Source: Copromyces sp. CBS 386.78
Lineage: Eukaryota; Ascomycota; Sordariomycetes; Sordariales; Sordariaceae
Reading direction: 5' to 3'
DNA length: 64,000 nt
Assembly (NCBI GenBank): GCA_030685235.1
Contig: MU839151.1
Location: 124,001-188,000 of the forward strand
Shown here piece after piece: positions 10,552-22,655 of this stretch. Both the position numbers and the translations under genes were made by a program. Numbering within the stretch: position 1 is the first letter of the stretch; each line of letters opens with the position of its first letter. The notes beneath the pieces were generated by a model. It searched no databases, was not told where the DNA came from, and was given only the letters and a program-made list of their open reading frames with translations.

Positions 10552-10578
10552 TTGTTGTTGTTGTTGTTGTTGTTGTTG
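10552..10578 (+). repeat. TTG trinucleotide microsatellite
   Basis: Nine uninterrupted TTG/GTT units in non-coding DNA. Confidence 0.9.
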
Positions 10579-11927
10579 ACATGTTGTCATCACATCTGTC
10601 GCGGAGTACAACATCTTGAGAGTCCGAGCAAACTCGCATGTTAGGACTAAAGTGAAAAGGCGTTTCTCTTTTCATCCAGATTGACGGCGTTATGAACGGG
10701 ATACGTAATAGCTCCCGCGCCAGTTGGCAACGCGAAAACGTGGTTACACGGTCGACACTTTGTGATCCGTCTTCTGCCTTGGGTTTGCTGTTCACCATAT
10801 TCATCATCCCAAAGCTCAATGCAGCGAGTCAACCAAGCATGAATCCGGGTCACCAAGCGGCAAGCCGGATGCCTGGACGAATCCCAATTCTCAAAACTTC
10901 GACCGCTGAATTGGCGGTTGTTATCTTGATCAGGATGCCAGGATGCTCAGGATGGATGCTCTGCAGCGGGGAAGAAACGAGATCGCAACGTCGGGAAGCA
11001 TTGCGGAGGTGAAATGTGGAGCCTTTTGACTTACTAATCATTGATGGTTTTGGCAGCATTAGGGTGTGGTGTCAGGTGTGTTCGGCAAACCTGGAAGAGG
11101 CCTTCTCAAAAGTTCAGAAACCTGTTCGAATATCCCGGAATTGTTTGCTAAGAAATTTCCAGAAAGGTCAATCTCACAATCGCGTTCGAGTGATGATTTG
11201 AGAGGTTTCCGGCCGGAAATTCCGTAGCTTCATGAACGGTTTTCTCCACAAATGCCCAAACCCACCAATCACAACACAACATTCATGAAGCATTTCACCA
11301 TCCAAGAGCTGCTGAAATCCGATTCTGAAATTCAATCCCAACCCAAATTTCCAAGACAGCCCGTGCAGCGCCGCTGAAAGTTTCATTTCAGAAAAGCCAT
11401 TTCCAAGTTTGCCCAACAGGTTTGCCCGCGATGAAGGAGGACAGCAAGATCCAAGGTCAATGTCAAGGACAAAGTTCTTTCAATTGAAGATGGCTCAGAG
11501 GATGGGAATTCTGGCATCGAACATTATTATCCGACCCCTCACTTTTCGAGAAAAGGGCAAAAGTCCAAAATTGAGGTCGTTGTTTGGACGATTGAGCGGC
11601 AGCGTGGTGACGCACTAACAATTAACTTCCGCCCGTCCTCTTCCACCGGGCATCGGGGCACTTTCGCCCGAACTTCAAACGAATTTTGTTCTCTTTCCAC
11701 GAGGGACGACGACGAATCTGGGACGGCACCATAATGCTCTGTATTGAGAAGAGGATAATAGGTAGATATTGTAGGAGCCGTTTCACAAAGGAATCCCGCG
11801 AGAAACCGCGAGACACCTACGCCTTGTTGCTCCGGAAGCCCATCCGACGAGTTACACCTCCATCACTTCTCCAATCATAATCCCATCTTCCGGAAAACCT
11901 TCCAACAACAACCAATCAGGTTCCACA

Positions 11928-12012
11928 GGGCGTGTGGCTCAGTTGGTAGAGCGTTCGCTTAGCATGTTTCCGAGCATGCGAAAGGTCCTGGGTTCGATTC
12001 CCAGCTCGTCCA
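11928..12012 (+). tRNA. tRNA-Ala (anticodon AGC) with 12-nt intron
   Basis: Acceptor arms GGGCGTG and CTCGTCC (one U:U mismatch and one G:U pair), D arm GCTC/GAGC, anticodon stem TTCGC/GCGAA, loop TTAGCAT with anticodon AGC at 11961-11963, and T arm CTGGG/CCCAG around TTCGATT. The loop is interrupted by 12 bases at 11965-11976, directly 3' of position 37, the canonical site for tRNA-splicing endonuclease. The B box is GGTTCGATTCC, and T-rich sequence follows (TATCTTTTAC) as Pol III terminator. Decodes GCU/GCC/GCA depending on inosine at position 34. Confidence 0.93.
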
Positions 12013-12843
12013 TATCTTTTACTTTTCTTCCCTCCAATTTTTTTGTCTTTTTCATTAAATTCTTCTTCTTCTTCTTCTTTTCTCTGCATGTGGCTCTGTG
12101 TGATCTTGGTGCTATTATGTCTGGCTTGCTCTCTGTACGAAGTAACTGTGGTGGTGGATTAATGGGGAATTGGATGTCTTGGTTGGGACTTTTTTGCTTC
12201 TCGATATGTGCGACAGATACTTGTGGTGGACCAAAAGATCAACTATGTATGTCATTGGGAAACACCAGAGACTTCAATTCTTTGAACGTTCTTGGCCATG
12301 GACACAGTGAAGACATGAAACGACACTGACCAAGTGTTGCTCCTTACACATTACCAGCTCACTACAGAGGCGGAGAGAAGGCCACAACGCTCTAGTTACT
12401 CGGATTGGCTGCCAAGTGTCCCTATGAACGTAAGAATGAAGTCTATCTCCATGTAGCATAAAGTATGAACCAGAACAATATCTATCCACACGGTCATCCC
12501 ATAGCCATCTCTTTTCAGCCTTTCCATGAGTTCCAATATCATACTCCTTCTTGGGCCATTGGACCTGACAATATATTGCGCCAACCAAAAACGCCTTAGC
12601 TATGCTACCCATACACTCTAGCCCTCAACTCCTGTACTCAAAAAATGTAACACCTTGTTAAGCAATAATATTTTGCCCATGGATCTCTCCAGCAAGACAG
12701 CAACAGAAACTACTCCTCCCACATGCACAACTCCAAAGCGAGCGCTAAAACTTCCCAACCAAAAATCCCTGACTCAAACTCTTCCTCAACTTCCTCCCAA
12801 TCCCCATCGCCCCGGCCGCCGCTGAGGGACTCGCAGGTGATTC
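12013..12843. other. Intergenic, no gene seen
   Basis: Between tRNA-Ala and the 3' end of the JAMM deubiquitinase gene. A TTC-rich stretch follows the tRNA at 12060-12080. No supported frame. Confidence 0.5.
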
Positions 12844-14740
12844 CTAATACCTCCTGAACGGCGGCACCTTGGACCCCTCAGGTCTGAGATCCACCACCTC
12901 AAAGTCAACTCTGCTCGACTCAAACACATGCCCTGGTGCATGACGAGCACTACAGTAGATCTCATCTGAAGGAATGGCATGCTGGTGGAAGACACCCGGG
13001 GTGTTGCAGTTGATGATGTGCGGGAGGCCGGGAGGATCGGTGAGGCGGAAGATACCGTATCTGTTTTGTTGAGAGGTAGGTTAGCTGGTGATGCTCGGAA
13101 GGGGAACGGTGAGAGGACGGAAAAATACTTACGAAGGATCATATCTCGGCGCACAAACAATGGCAATGCTCTCCTTCATCATGGTCTGGTATCCGGCATG
13201 GGTATGCAAGTCTCTCGAGCTCATGAAGCAGGTCTGCGTCGGGTGGGTGTGGATCCAACCGAGGACGAACAAGTCGTTCTCGATGCAGTACGTGACGTAC
13301 GCTTCCTCGTTGATGGTCTCACATGTGTCCGAGGAACACTCCTGCTCCGGAATCAGGAGGCAGGTGATGAACAGTGCATTGTTGATCAGGGTGCCGCATA
13401 GAATGCCGCACATCTCCAGCTCTCTGATGGTGTTTTCGCGGGCAAGTTCGAGGAAACGGCGGCGGAGACCGCTGGGAAGGAATACCGATCGGAGAGGCTC
13501 GCCGCTTTCGAGGTAGGCGACGGGGCGGAATGTGACTTTGTTCGCTTCTTTCGGCTTCTCCTCTGGTTCTGGAGGCGGTTCGCTGACTTTGGGCGGTCTT
13601 GCGGGCCTGTCGTCGACTTCGTCCTCGTCGGTTACCAGTCGGATTGTCTGACTGGGAAGGATACCGATTCTCCTTCCATCTCTGCTAAACGAGCCCGACT
13701 CCTTGCTTGGGCGTGGGGGTGGGGGAGGAGGTCTAGTGACGGGTATTGGCCGCTCGAAGGGTATCACCTTGGGCGGAAGTGGTGGTTGTGGTTGTGTGCT
13801 TTCCGGCCGCGGCGCCGGCTTCGGGTAGTCGTATGTATAAGTAGATGTTGGCTTGATGGCTGGGTAGTGATAGTTTACAGATCGATATCTATCAGTATCA
13901 CTGGTGCCGTTGTCAGTCTCCGAATCCCCATAGCCTCCTGAACGGTCCAGTTGTCGTCTTGTGGCCTCCATTTGCCGGCGAAGGTCGTCGTCCTCCGAGT
14001 AGCGATTGTTTGTTGGTGGAGGGGTAGGATACTGTTGTCTCCTGTCCACATTATAGCCTCTGTCTTCCTTGTAACCAGCTGACGTCCTACGCATGCGCTC
14101 GTCCTCTTCATCGTTCTCTTGTCGTCGTCGCCTCCGTCGCTTGAGCAGCGTCTCCCTAGCCAAGTCGACGGCCAACTCTTGGTTTGACCCAGCATCCAGG
14201 ATCTTAGCCTGAGAAATATGGTTCCATGACAAAGCAGCATCGTTGGCAGCGTGCCTGGCGTACTGCGAAGATGTAGATCGTCGTTTCTCCCTGCTGTCTT
14301 GTACGCTGGCCGTGAGCTGCTGCCACTTCTGGTACGCCTCCTCTATTTGGGGCTTGAGCTGTTCAAGCTGTTCAACAACGAGATTTATCCGGTTGTTGAG
14401 TTGCCTCATCAGGGCTCGGTTTTCGGGGAGTTTGGCTTCGGGGTGCCTCGCCATATCCTCGAGGACGAGGGTGCAGTAGCGGAGGAGAAACATGTAAGCT
14501 TGAGCTATGCTTCCTTCGTGGAGGTAGATTTGGCCCTGTAACCACCCGACCATAGTCAGCTACCACTCTTGATATTACCGCCATATCAGACTTGTAACAA
14601 ACCTCATGATGGATGGTGTTGGCAGCGCGCGCCCAAAACTTGAAGCCGATCCGGGGATTCCAGTCGTATTGTTTTGCCTTTTCGGATATCTCCTTGACAT
14701 TCATGGGCCGGCTCCCGGTCTCTATCGTAGCGCTTCCCAT
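12844..14740 (-). CDS. AMSH/STAMBP-type JAMM deubiquitinase (S. pombe Sst2-like)
   Basis: Three exons (14740-14603, 14535-13133, 13060-12844) give 585 residues; introns are 67 and 72 bp and every junction preserves frame. Residues 1-110 form the helical USP8-dimerisation/MIT-like region (ISEKAKQYDWNPRIGFKFWARAA, HEGSIAQAYMFLLRY) that binds ESCRT components. The middle is Arg/Glu-rich and proline-rich (IPVTRPPPPPPRPSKESG), a likely SH3 or STAM/Hse1 contact. The C-terminal metalloprotease has the catalytic Glu in EMCGILCG (about residue 420) and the zinc site HTHPTQTCFMSSRD (about residue 475), followed by LHTH and ESIAIVCAPRYDPSYGIF. The HTHPTQTCFMSS signature is specific to the AMSH branch, which cleaves Lys63-linked ubiquitin on endosomes. 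The VPS4 gene, which acts in the same ESCRT pathway, lies 4 kb away, but the two are not clustered in a functional sense. Confidence 0.95.
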
Positions 14741-16331
14741 GATTGCTGTATACTAGCTAGGTAATCGGTGTTGTTTGATCTTGGTGTTGTGCTTCGTTCC
14801 GTTTGTTCGTCGTCGCGGGGATGATTTGGCAAGTAGTCGTCTTAACCGCAATGGCTGGTTGGCGAAGTACCTTGAGAGCTACTCGAAGCTTATCGCAACG
14901 GACGTGATCCTTGCAACTCAAATTGGATGGGCGATGATTATGGGTTATCTATGTTGGGGGAATCCGGCTTTCATTGTTGTTGCCTTGGAAATCGGCCAGG
15001 CTTCGGATTTCGTGGGAGATGGCCAAGAGATTTCGGCGGGCACGGAAGGGTCTCTCTGGTTTGCTTGCTTGTTGTTCTGGTCAAAGAAAGTTGTCCAAGG
15101 ATGTCATGACAGTCACAGGGCAGGGTCCCGCTCCCGGAAGCAGTCCACATGCCGCAGGAACCTTTCAGTGGCTCCTTTGCTGAAAGACGACCTGGAAGCT
15201 GGAACCTCCTTGGCGGCTTCAACCCCGCCATTGGGCCGCGCGGCCGGCAGTGCGAGGGCGGCGAATGCCTGCCGCCAGGCTGCCTTTGACAGAAGCGCCG
15301 GCATGGCATCCATTTCGGCTGAGTCAGCTTGGAGGGTGCACAGGCCACTTTGACCCTCTCTTGGACTTGGAAGGTCCTTGGACATTCTCAAGTGCCAACT
15401 TTGGATGGTGAGATGGATGGATGGCATCAGCTCGATGGATATACATCCACGTTGAGATTCGGTTGTGTCAAATGGGTGCATTGGTTGTATTCGGCCAATC
15501 TTGAACCCCCACGGCCAAGGACACACAAATTCCAAAGAAGTCGGGTTGGGATGTTGACTTCCAACGTTTCTGATCAGACAAACCATTCCCATTCAAAAGC
15601 CCAAAAGTTGTCTGATTCCCATTCGACCTGCCATCATCCCAAATAGTAGTAGCGGCGATATCCTGCCGGTTTCTGGATTATCTTCTAACGACGGTGACAT
15701 GGCGGGACCAGCCGATTGCAACAGAAGGTCCAAAGAAGCAATTTAGCAAATGGAACGCAAGTCGAACCACTCGGGAACCATTTCCAGCCTCACAAAAACC
15801 GGGAGTTTATGGAATCCGCCAGGGGTTTGGGTCGGGGCCAAAAGGGGAGGCGAGGAGTGAATGTGCTGCAAGTGAGGCCTGTCCTGTGAGGGTGTGTTGG
15901 ATGCGAGGACGGATGTGCCCCTGACAGCGAAATAGTAACCAGGACCAGGACCAGGACCAGGACTGGCAACTGGCTGGCTGGCTGACCGGTACACACGCGA
16001 TGCCGTGTCCTTGTTCCTCGATCCCGACTTCTCGACCGCGCCATCATGACCTCGATCGCGGTGCAACTTCGGCTGCATGGCTGATATACGGAAATGCCTT
16101 TTTTCCAAGATGGTACAAGTTAACATCAAACCTGGGAAAATAGGTGGCGGCGAGACTTTCGGTGTATACCGTTCCCGAGTGGTCTCTTGGTGCTTATAAT
16201 CCTGCCGTGACCCCCGAATGCTTATGTAGTGTTGTGGTACTCTAGCACCATTATACCAACTAGCAGCTCTCCTCTGCTGTTGATACCATTCACACAACTC
16301 CGTGATACCCTCAGTTTTCCCAAAGTTCACC
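14741..16331. other. Intergenic; promoter of the deubiquitinase gene
   Basis: No supported gene. Frames at 14775-15353 (plus) and 15113-15592 (minus) lack domain signal. 15943-15966 is a short GACCAG repeat followed by GGCTGGCTGGCTG. Confidence 0.5.
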
Positions 16332-16781
16332 ATGGCGTCCACCCTATCCTCTGTAAGCCCAATGCGAGGCAAGTTCAACCACCTCTGCCACCTTCTGCCA
16401 TACATATCCCGCCCCCGAACTCGAAACCACGCCTTGACTGACACCCAATCTCAAACAGCCAGCATAGAAGCAGCAACCTCCCACATCTCCTTCTCCCAAG
16501 GTCGACTCCTCGTTTCACCCGGCACCTGCCTCTCGACCTTACTCAAACAAACCCTCACCAATTTCACCACCAACTACGACACACACCTCCCCTCCAGCCT
16601 CCAATCTCTCCTCCTTTCCCAGCCCTCGAGCCTGGACCGTATCCTCAACTCCATCTTCGACACCTCCTGCCTCGCTTTCGTCACCGAGAAGGAATTCCGC
16701 ATCGAAGCCGGACTAGAAGATCACGACAGGGTGACGCTTTTCGTTCAGGCTGTGGCGGGGATGGCGGTGGTGGCGACGTAG
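16332..16781 (+). CDS. Small conserved-looking protein of unknown function
   Basis: An ATG-initiated frame of 149 residues (ATG at 16332 in TTCACCATGGCG, an excellent context). No domain recognised. The first 40 residues are basic and Ser/Arg-rich with few acids (MASTLSSVSPMRGKFNHLCH), which could act as a mitochondrial presequence. The rest looks like a small helical domain (CLSTLLKQTLTNFTTNYDT, SLDRILNSIFDTSCLAFVTE, EDHDRVTLFVQAVAGMAVVAT). Codon usage is strongly C-ending, which argues that this strand, not the minus-strand frame across it, is coding. A GTAAGC at 16353 and CAAACAG at 16459 look like splice sites, but joining them breaks the frame. Confidence 0.6.
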   Translation: MASTLSSVSPMRGKFNHLCHLLPYISRPRTRNHALTDTQSQTASIEAATSHISFSQGRLLVSPGTCLSTLLKQTLTNFTTNYDTHLPSSLQSLLLSQPSSLDRILNSIFDTSCLAFVTEKEFRIEAGLEDHDRVTLFVQAVAGMAVVAT

Positions 16782-17267
16782 AGGATCGCGGGGTGCCGGG
16801 AGGACAGAGACTCGCGGATGGAAGCAGTTTGCTTCCGTTGAATGCGGTGGGCGAGGATTTGTTGAGTGAGAGCGTGGCGTGGGTTAGTGATTGGAGCTGT
16901 AAGAATATGGGGCTGCCGCGGGGGTTTACGATCATGGCGCTGAACTGAGAACTGAGGTTGAAGGGTCGAGACCTGCGGTACCTGTGGTTTGTGGGTGGGT
17001 GAGTAAGGAGGGGAGGGAAAGAGGGAGGGGGGGTGTAAGCCGTGTTTTGGTTATCTCCATTCTTTTGTGATTTTGGAGCAAGGCGTAAGCGGTGTCTTGG
17101 AGGTTAGTCGGCGGAATATATTGTGTTAATCAACCGTTTAGTAAAAAACCGACTGCGTCCGCATTCACAAGCCACCTTGCCCTGTTCGGTCTGTGATGGA
17201 TCTTGTTTGTGCCTGATCTCGATTGGGTATCGTGGACATTCTCTCCGCAGTACTTATTCCATTACCT
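16782..17267. other. Convergent 3' flanks, no gene seen
   Basis: Short region between the small plus-strand gene and prefoldin 6; G-rich at 16990-17030. Nothing further recognised. Confidence 0.5.
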
Positions 17268-17876
17268 CTACGCCTTGACGGCCTGAGGAGCACCACCAGC
17301 TTGGGCGCTGGTCTGGACCTGAATGATCTCTGTCCTCTTCTTCTCGATCTTGCCCTGTGTCTCCTTGATGACTTCCTCCAAGCGAGTACTGTGAGAAAAA
17401 AAAGTCAGTTTGCTTCCAAGTCCTTGACCTATAGGTCTCCATCCCTGCGCATTCACTCACATCTCCTTGCTGATAAACTCCAGTCTGCCCTTGACCGTGT
17501 TCTCTGCGTCCATCTTGTCCTGCTTCAGAAGCACTGGGCCGACTAGCTTGTAGATCTGCTCGTCATCCTTGAGCTTCTCAAACTCCTACACACGGCTTGA
17601 TTAGTCCTCGGTTTTTCATTGGGCAGCATTTGGGCGAAAGGGGTTGGGCAGGCGGGTTCGGTGTTGGGAAAAAGCGAGGCTGACTTGTTGTACACCGAGG
17701 TTTTCCTGCTTCTGAGCCTCGAGCTTTTGCCTGGCGAGAACGGTCTCGGAGAGTTCTGGAGGTATGGTTCAGCGGGTGAACGGCGGAGATAACATCACAA
17801 AAGGGGGCTCACCTTTGTTCAAGTTTTGATACTCATCAGAGAGAGCTTGGAGCTTTACTTGGAGGGGGCTGGCCAT
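17268..17876 (-). CDS. Prefoldin subunit 6 (YKE2-like)
   Basis: Four exons (17876-17813, 17755-17685, 17585-17461, 17388-17268) encode 126 residues; introns are 57, 99 and 72 bp and the joined length is exactly 127 codons with the stop. This is a beta-type prefoldin: an N-terminal helix (VKLQALSDEYQNLNKELSET), a central hairpin with the family motif ENLGVQQEFEKL and YKLVGPVLLKQD, and a C-terminal coiled-coil helix (TRLEEVIKETQGKIEKKRTE) ending in a Gln/Ala-rich tail. Prefoldin is a hexameric cytosolic chaperone that hands nascent actin and tubulin to the CCT chaperonin. The gene is divergent from VPS4. Confidence 0.92.
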
Positions 17877-18719
17877 GGTTGCTTCTTTCAGAGGTGATGT
17901 GAGGTGATGGTTGGACTGAAGGATTAATTGGTGATGACACCGAGAAGTGAAGAAGGGGATTTGGCAAAAGTCAAGGAAGACGATCAAAATGCAGGAACAG
18001 AAACACGTATGAGCTCCAATATGGGGAATTTTGGAGGTTTCTAGGTATTCTGGGGAACTGAGAGCTCGCTGGGCAGTCAATCATCAGGGGGGACGGGAGT
18101 AGATCCCCAGGGTCAATGCCCGACGGATTGCTGTTAGTATCTGGGTGTTTTTACCGGCTGGGTACTAACAGACACCGGATAGCGCACTCCTCACGCGCAA
18201 AACGAGTGGCGTCAGTGGCCCCAGGAACCCCGCGCTAGCGCTTCCAGGTCAACGACCGAGAACGACCAAGCTGAAGTCGACTTTGTTGTTTGAAACCAAG
18301 ATCTGGACAACCTAGGCCAAGACCACGATCTTCCCCATTCCAATTCCACCTCAGATCAGGGCGCGATACCATCTTTTTCCGCCAGACGACGAACCTTGCC
18401 AGTCCCAACATCAGGCAACCCTCGAAAAACACGAGCAATCCCCAATCTCTCTACCTAGCGCCTGTCTCTGCCGCTCTGGTAGCTGTGTGCCTAGGACAGC
18501 AGCGTCGTCATCCCTCGCATATCGGGCCATCTGTTGACTTGGACTTTCCAACCCCGACGCGCACAAAGATCAACAACCTCTCCTCCTCTGAGCGAACAAA
18601 CAACCAAAAGGCACGACCACGGCGCCTACTGCGACGCGCCAAAACTACGAACTGTACACTCCTGACCAACCCACCAATTTACGCGACACCACTTACACGT
18701 TCGAACCGCCGCCGCCAAA
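17877..18719. promoter_or_regulatory. Divergent promoter region, prefoldin 6 / VPS4
   Basis: 843 bp between two oppositely oriented starts. No clear TATA box; C-rich leader sequence precedes the VPS4 ATG (18640-18719). Frames inside it carry no domain. Confidence 0.5.
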
Positions 18720-20220
18720 ATGTCCAACACCGACTTCCTCGGCCGCGCCATCGAGCAAGTGCGCAAAGCCATTGAAGCCGATAACGCCGCCCAGTACGAC
18801 AAAGCCTACCAGATGTACTACCAATCCCTGGAACTCTTCATGCTGGCCCTCAAATGGGAGAAGAACCCGAAATCCAAGGAGATGATCCGGGCCAAGACGG
18901 GCGAGTACATGGACCGCGCCGAGAAGCTTAAAGCGCACCTCGCCGACGCGGACGCCAAGAAAAAGAAACCCGGAATGGTGGGTGCGAACGGGGGGTCGAC
19001 GGGCGGGACGGGTAAAGGGAAAGAAGCCGGGGAGGACGGTGCTAATGGCGGCGGAGAGGCTCTAGATGAGGATAGCAAGAAGCTGAGGAGCGCTTTGGCG
19101 GGAGCGATTCTGCAGGAGAGGCCGAATATCAGCTGGGATGATGTAGCGGGCTTGGAGGGTGCCAAGGAGGCGCTGAAGGAGGCGGTTCTGTTGCCCATCA
19201 AGTTCCCGCATCTGTTCCAGGGGAAGAGACAGCCGTGGAAGGGGATCCTGCTGTATGGCCCGCCGGGAACGGGAAAGAGTTATTTGGCGAAGGCGGTGGC
19301 GACGGAGGCCAAGAGCACGTTCTTTAGCGTGTCAAGCTCGGATTTGGTGAGCAAGTGGATGGGTGAGAGTGAACGGTACGTTATTTAGCTTCCTGGGAGA
19401 AGTTGTGACGACGATCGCAAGCTAACGAGTTCTCCAACAAAACAGTCTAGTAAAGCAACTCTTCGCCATGGCCCGAGAAAACAAGCCCTCCATCATCTTC
19501 ATCGACGAGATCGACGCTTTGTGCGGTCCAAGAGGGGAAGGCGAGTCCGAAGCCTCGCGCAGGATAAAAACCGAGCTTCTGGTCCAAATGGACGGCGTCG
19601 GCAAAGACAGCAAGGGCGTCCTTATTCTCGGAGCGACCAACATCCCCTGGCAGCTGGACGCCGCCATCCGCCGCCGCTTCCAGCGCCGCGTGCACATCAC
19701 GCTGCCCGATCTGGCGGCCCGCACGACCATGTTCCGCTTAGCCGTGGGTGATACCAACACGGCGCTGAAATCGGAAGACTTCCGCGAGCTGGCGAGGGCC
19801 GCCGAGGGGTATTCGGGCTCGGATATCAGTATTGTGGTGCAGGATGCGCTGATGCAGCCGGTGAGGAAGATTCAACAGGCTACGCATTTTAAGAAGGTTT
19901 GCTTCCCCCCTTCCCTCCACTTCCTAATTCCCATCGCTCTTCCTCCCCACCTCTATCCATGATGCAACTTGCTAACACTAGCTTTAAAACAAAAACAGGT
20001 CATCCACGAAGGTAAACAAATGCTCACCCCCTGCTCGCCAGGCGACCCCGAAGCCATCGAAATGACGTGGGAGCAAGTACCCTCGGACGAGCTGCTGGAG
20101 CCGTTTGTGGACAAGAAGGACTTTATCAAGGCCATCAAGGCTAGTAGGCCGACGGTGTCTCAGGAAGATTTGCACAGGAATGAAGAGTGGACAAAGGAGT
20201 TTGGTAGTGAGGGTGCGTAG
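18720..20220 (+). CDS. VPS4: VPS4-type AAA ATPase of the ESCRT pathway
   Basis: Three exons (18720-19375, 19446-19896, 19999-20220) encode 442 residues; introns are 70 and 102 bp. Residues 4-80 are the MIT domain ([39 protein letters not shown]) that binds ESCRT-III tails. A low-complexity Gly/Lys linker follows. The AAA domain begins at [19 protein letters not shown], with Walker A GPPGTGKS (about residue 180), Walker B IIFIDEID, and the second region of homology [20 protein letters not shown] holding the arginine fingers. The end has the Vps4 beta-domain region and C-terminal helix ([22 protein letters not shown]). The enzyme disassembles ESCRT-III filaments at endosomes using ATP. Length and domain order are normal for the family. 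Confidence 0.97.
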
Positions 20221-20936
20221 AGATACCTCAACCTAGTGGGTGTAGTTGTTTATCTGTTCTGTCTTTATGTTGTGGTCTTGTTGTTCTTTGGTGCTGGTTC
20301 TCTCATGGAAAGCGAAGGAGTAGTGTACAGAGGGCGGCGGGTATCTGGATGTTTACTTTATTTTAGGCTGTTCGCCTTTGCCCTTACTTTATGTTATCAG
20401 CACATAGCGTGCGGTATGCACACGGTTGTTATGAAAACTTGATGATGACGATATTCTTCGGAGATTACATAGAATCATGAGATCGCTGTTCCTCGAGTTT
20501 CTCGTTTTAATGTCACGATCACATCAAGAAGATCAAGACATTTCGTTCGTTTAATGAGCCTTTGTTTTTACCCACACCGCATATTGCCATATGCTGCATG
20601 GGTATGAATGCTAGTACAGTACACACACGCACATCCTTCGAAACTTTTTGCGGCCGCTAACCCTCTATGATCAGTCGTAGATGGCAAGAGATGTGAATGA
20701 CGACAACGACGAACTATTTATGATTCTTGCCAAGAGAACAAGTAGACCCGTAAAACTCCTTTGTGCCAGATTGCCCATAACCCATACATTATAAGAAACT
20801 CCCGAGGATAACAACAGAACAAGAACGACGTGAAAACGCGAGACGAGAAGCTCTAAACAAGACGAGTGAAGAAAAAAGTAAAAATCGATGAAAAAAAGAC
20901 ACAAGGTTGTTGTTGACCGCTGGTTATTGTCTTTTT
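20221..20936. other. Convergent 3' flanks of VPS4 and NOP58
   Basis: 3' untranslated DNA of both genes; no further gene or repeat recognised. Confidence 0.55.
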
Positions 20937-22655
20937 TTACTCAGACTTCGACTTCGACTTCTTCTTCTTCTTCTTCTCGGGTTCCGCAGCGTCGGGGGCG
21001 TCTACCATCTCGACGTCTTCGCTGGTCGCTTTCCTCTTCTTGTCCTTCTTGTCCTTCTTCTCCTCCTTGTCCTTCTTCTTCTCCTTCTTCTCCTTCTTGT
21101 CCTTCTTGTCCTTCTTGGAAGATTCGGCGGCGACGTGATCGGCCGTCTTGGAATCGACCATCTCGGTGTCAATGTCCATGTCACCCTCGTCGTCCATGAC
21201 GAGCTTGATGGCCTTATCCATGGCCTCGGTGTTCTTCATGGGCTTGATGCCCTTGGCGTACCATTCCAGACGCTGCTCGAGCTGCTCGCGCATAACCTCA
21301 CCAAAGCGGCGAGTGGGGTTCTCGGAGAAGTTGTCGATACGCGAGGCAATGGAGCACTTGTTGGCGAGGTAGCGGGAGATGCGGCCCTTGACCTTGGGGC
21401 CGGCACGGCCGATGAAGGTGCTCTGGTACAAGAGACCGTATTTGGGGGTGGCGCCCTTGGTCTTGAGAGCGCGGAAGAGGGCCTTCTCGGCACCGAGAAT
21501 CTGGAGGGTCGAGGCGGGGTACTTTGCGAGATTTGTGAGGGAGCCGGCGTGCGAGATGAGGCGGGCGGCAACGGGGGTGCCGAGGATGACCTGCAGGTTA
21601 GGAGCGACCTCGCCCATCTTCTTGTCGAGCGACTCGGCGAGGATGCGGCGGAAGTCGGCCATCTTGGAGACGTTGTCGGCGAGGTCCTTGACCATGTTGA
21701 GATCCATATCGCTGATGTCCTGACCCATGGAGACCTTGGCGGCCTGGATGATGGCCTTGGCCTTGTCCTCGTCCTGGTTAAGGACGTTGGCGAGATCATC
21801 GATGGACTCGTCGCTGAGAGACTTCTTGTTGCCGACAGCAATGACGACCTTGGCGTAGGTGCCGTTGTCGGAGACGATGCGGATGAGCTCGGGGAAATGC
21901 CAGCCGTACCACTCCCTCACGCGCATAGCGCCCGAGTTGATACCCTTGTCGAGAGCATCGAGGGTAGCAATACCCTGGATGATGTGGTTGTCGTTCTTGT
22001 GGACGGAGAACTTGACCTTGGCGCGGGAGTAGGCGTGACCGAGACCGAGCTGGGCGCGGTTGATGTCACCGTCCTGGAGACCCTTGAGGAGCTTGCTGGC
22101 GTGGGTGCGGATGCCGCGAAGGAGGGCAGCGACGACCTCGGAGGTATCGGCAGCCTCGCACTGAACACCGGGGAAGGTTCCGCTGATCTCACCAGCGAGC
22201 CTCTTGTCGACGACACCAAGGACGATCTTGCTCTTCTTTCCGCTGGTCTGGGGGAGGTTGAGTTCGAGGGTGTTCTTGAGATGGTCGGGCATGATACCCT
22301 CGGAGATGAGGTTGATGGCCTCGAGACCATGGGCGGCAGAGCTGCGAGGGGGTAAGGAGTGTTAGTTTCTCTTCTTCATGTTTTTGTCCCCTCCAAACAT
22401 CATCATCCCAACATCACCACCGTATCACCACAACCACAACCACCAACCCCCAAACAATTCTTCGGATATCTTTCTGGCCACCTACTTCCAAGGGTTGAAG
22501 CTGCGGAGCTTCACCATCTTGCCGAACTTGTCGAAATCCTTCATGGCATCCTTGACCTCGGGCAGCTCCAAGCCGACGGTGTCAGCCTGGTGGACGACCT
22601 CAAAGAGGGAGAAGCCGACCGCGCTTTCGAACAAAAGATAGTTGACGTTGGCCAT
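20937..22655 (-). CDS. NOP58: NOP58, core protein of box C/D snoRNPs
   Basis: Two exons (22655-22486 and 22341-20937) encode 524 residues; the 144-bp intron joins FNPWN to SAAHGLEAINLISEG. The N-terminal domain starts MANVNYLLFESAVGFSLFEV; a coiled-coil region follows; the NOP RNA-binding domain covers about residues 250-400 (PNLQVILGTPVAARLISHAG and LGAEKALFRALKTKGATPKYG). The C-terminus is a long Lys/Asp/Glu tail made of KKDKKDKKEKKEKKKD repeats and ends KKKKKSKSKSE, as in yeast and fungal Nop58. The protein pairs with Nop56, fibrillarin and Snu13 in the nucleolus to guide 2'-O-methylation and to process pre-rRNA. The long plus-strand frame over 20907-22355 is an antisense artefact of its codon bias. 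Confidence 0.97.

Larger units (their letters stand above)
9868..11927. other. Long intergenic region with simple repeats
   Basis: Two kilobases with no supported gene. Holds the promoter of the minus-strand GST gene, an 18-base G run and a TTG microsatellite. Small frames on both strands have no domain or splicing support. Confidence 0.5.

Noticed and set aside
15743..16444. Minus-strand 233-codon frame
   Set aside because: Starts at GTG, runs across the small plus-strand gene, has no domain; plus-strand codon usage is far better.
16353..16459. Intron in the small gene at 16332-16781
   Set aside because: GTAAGC and CAAACAG look like splice sites, but removal brings a stop within a few codons; the unspliced frame is better.
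20907..22355. 482-codon plus-strand frame opposite NOP58
   Set aside because: Antisense shadow; the minus strand gives a full NOP58 with a spliced first exon.
22342..22485. Possible snoRNA in the NOP58 intron
   Set aside because: GATGATGA resembles box C, but there is no matching box D (CTGA) or terminal stem, so not supported.
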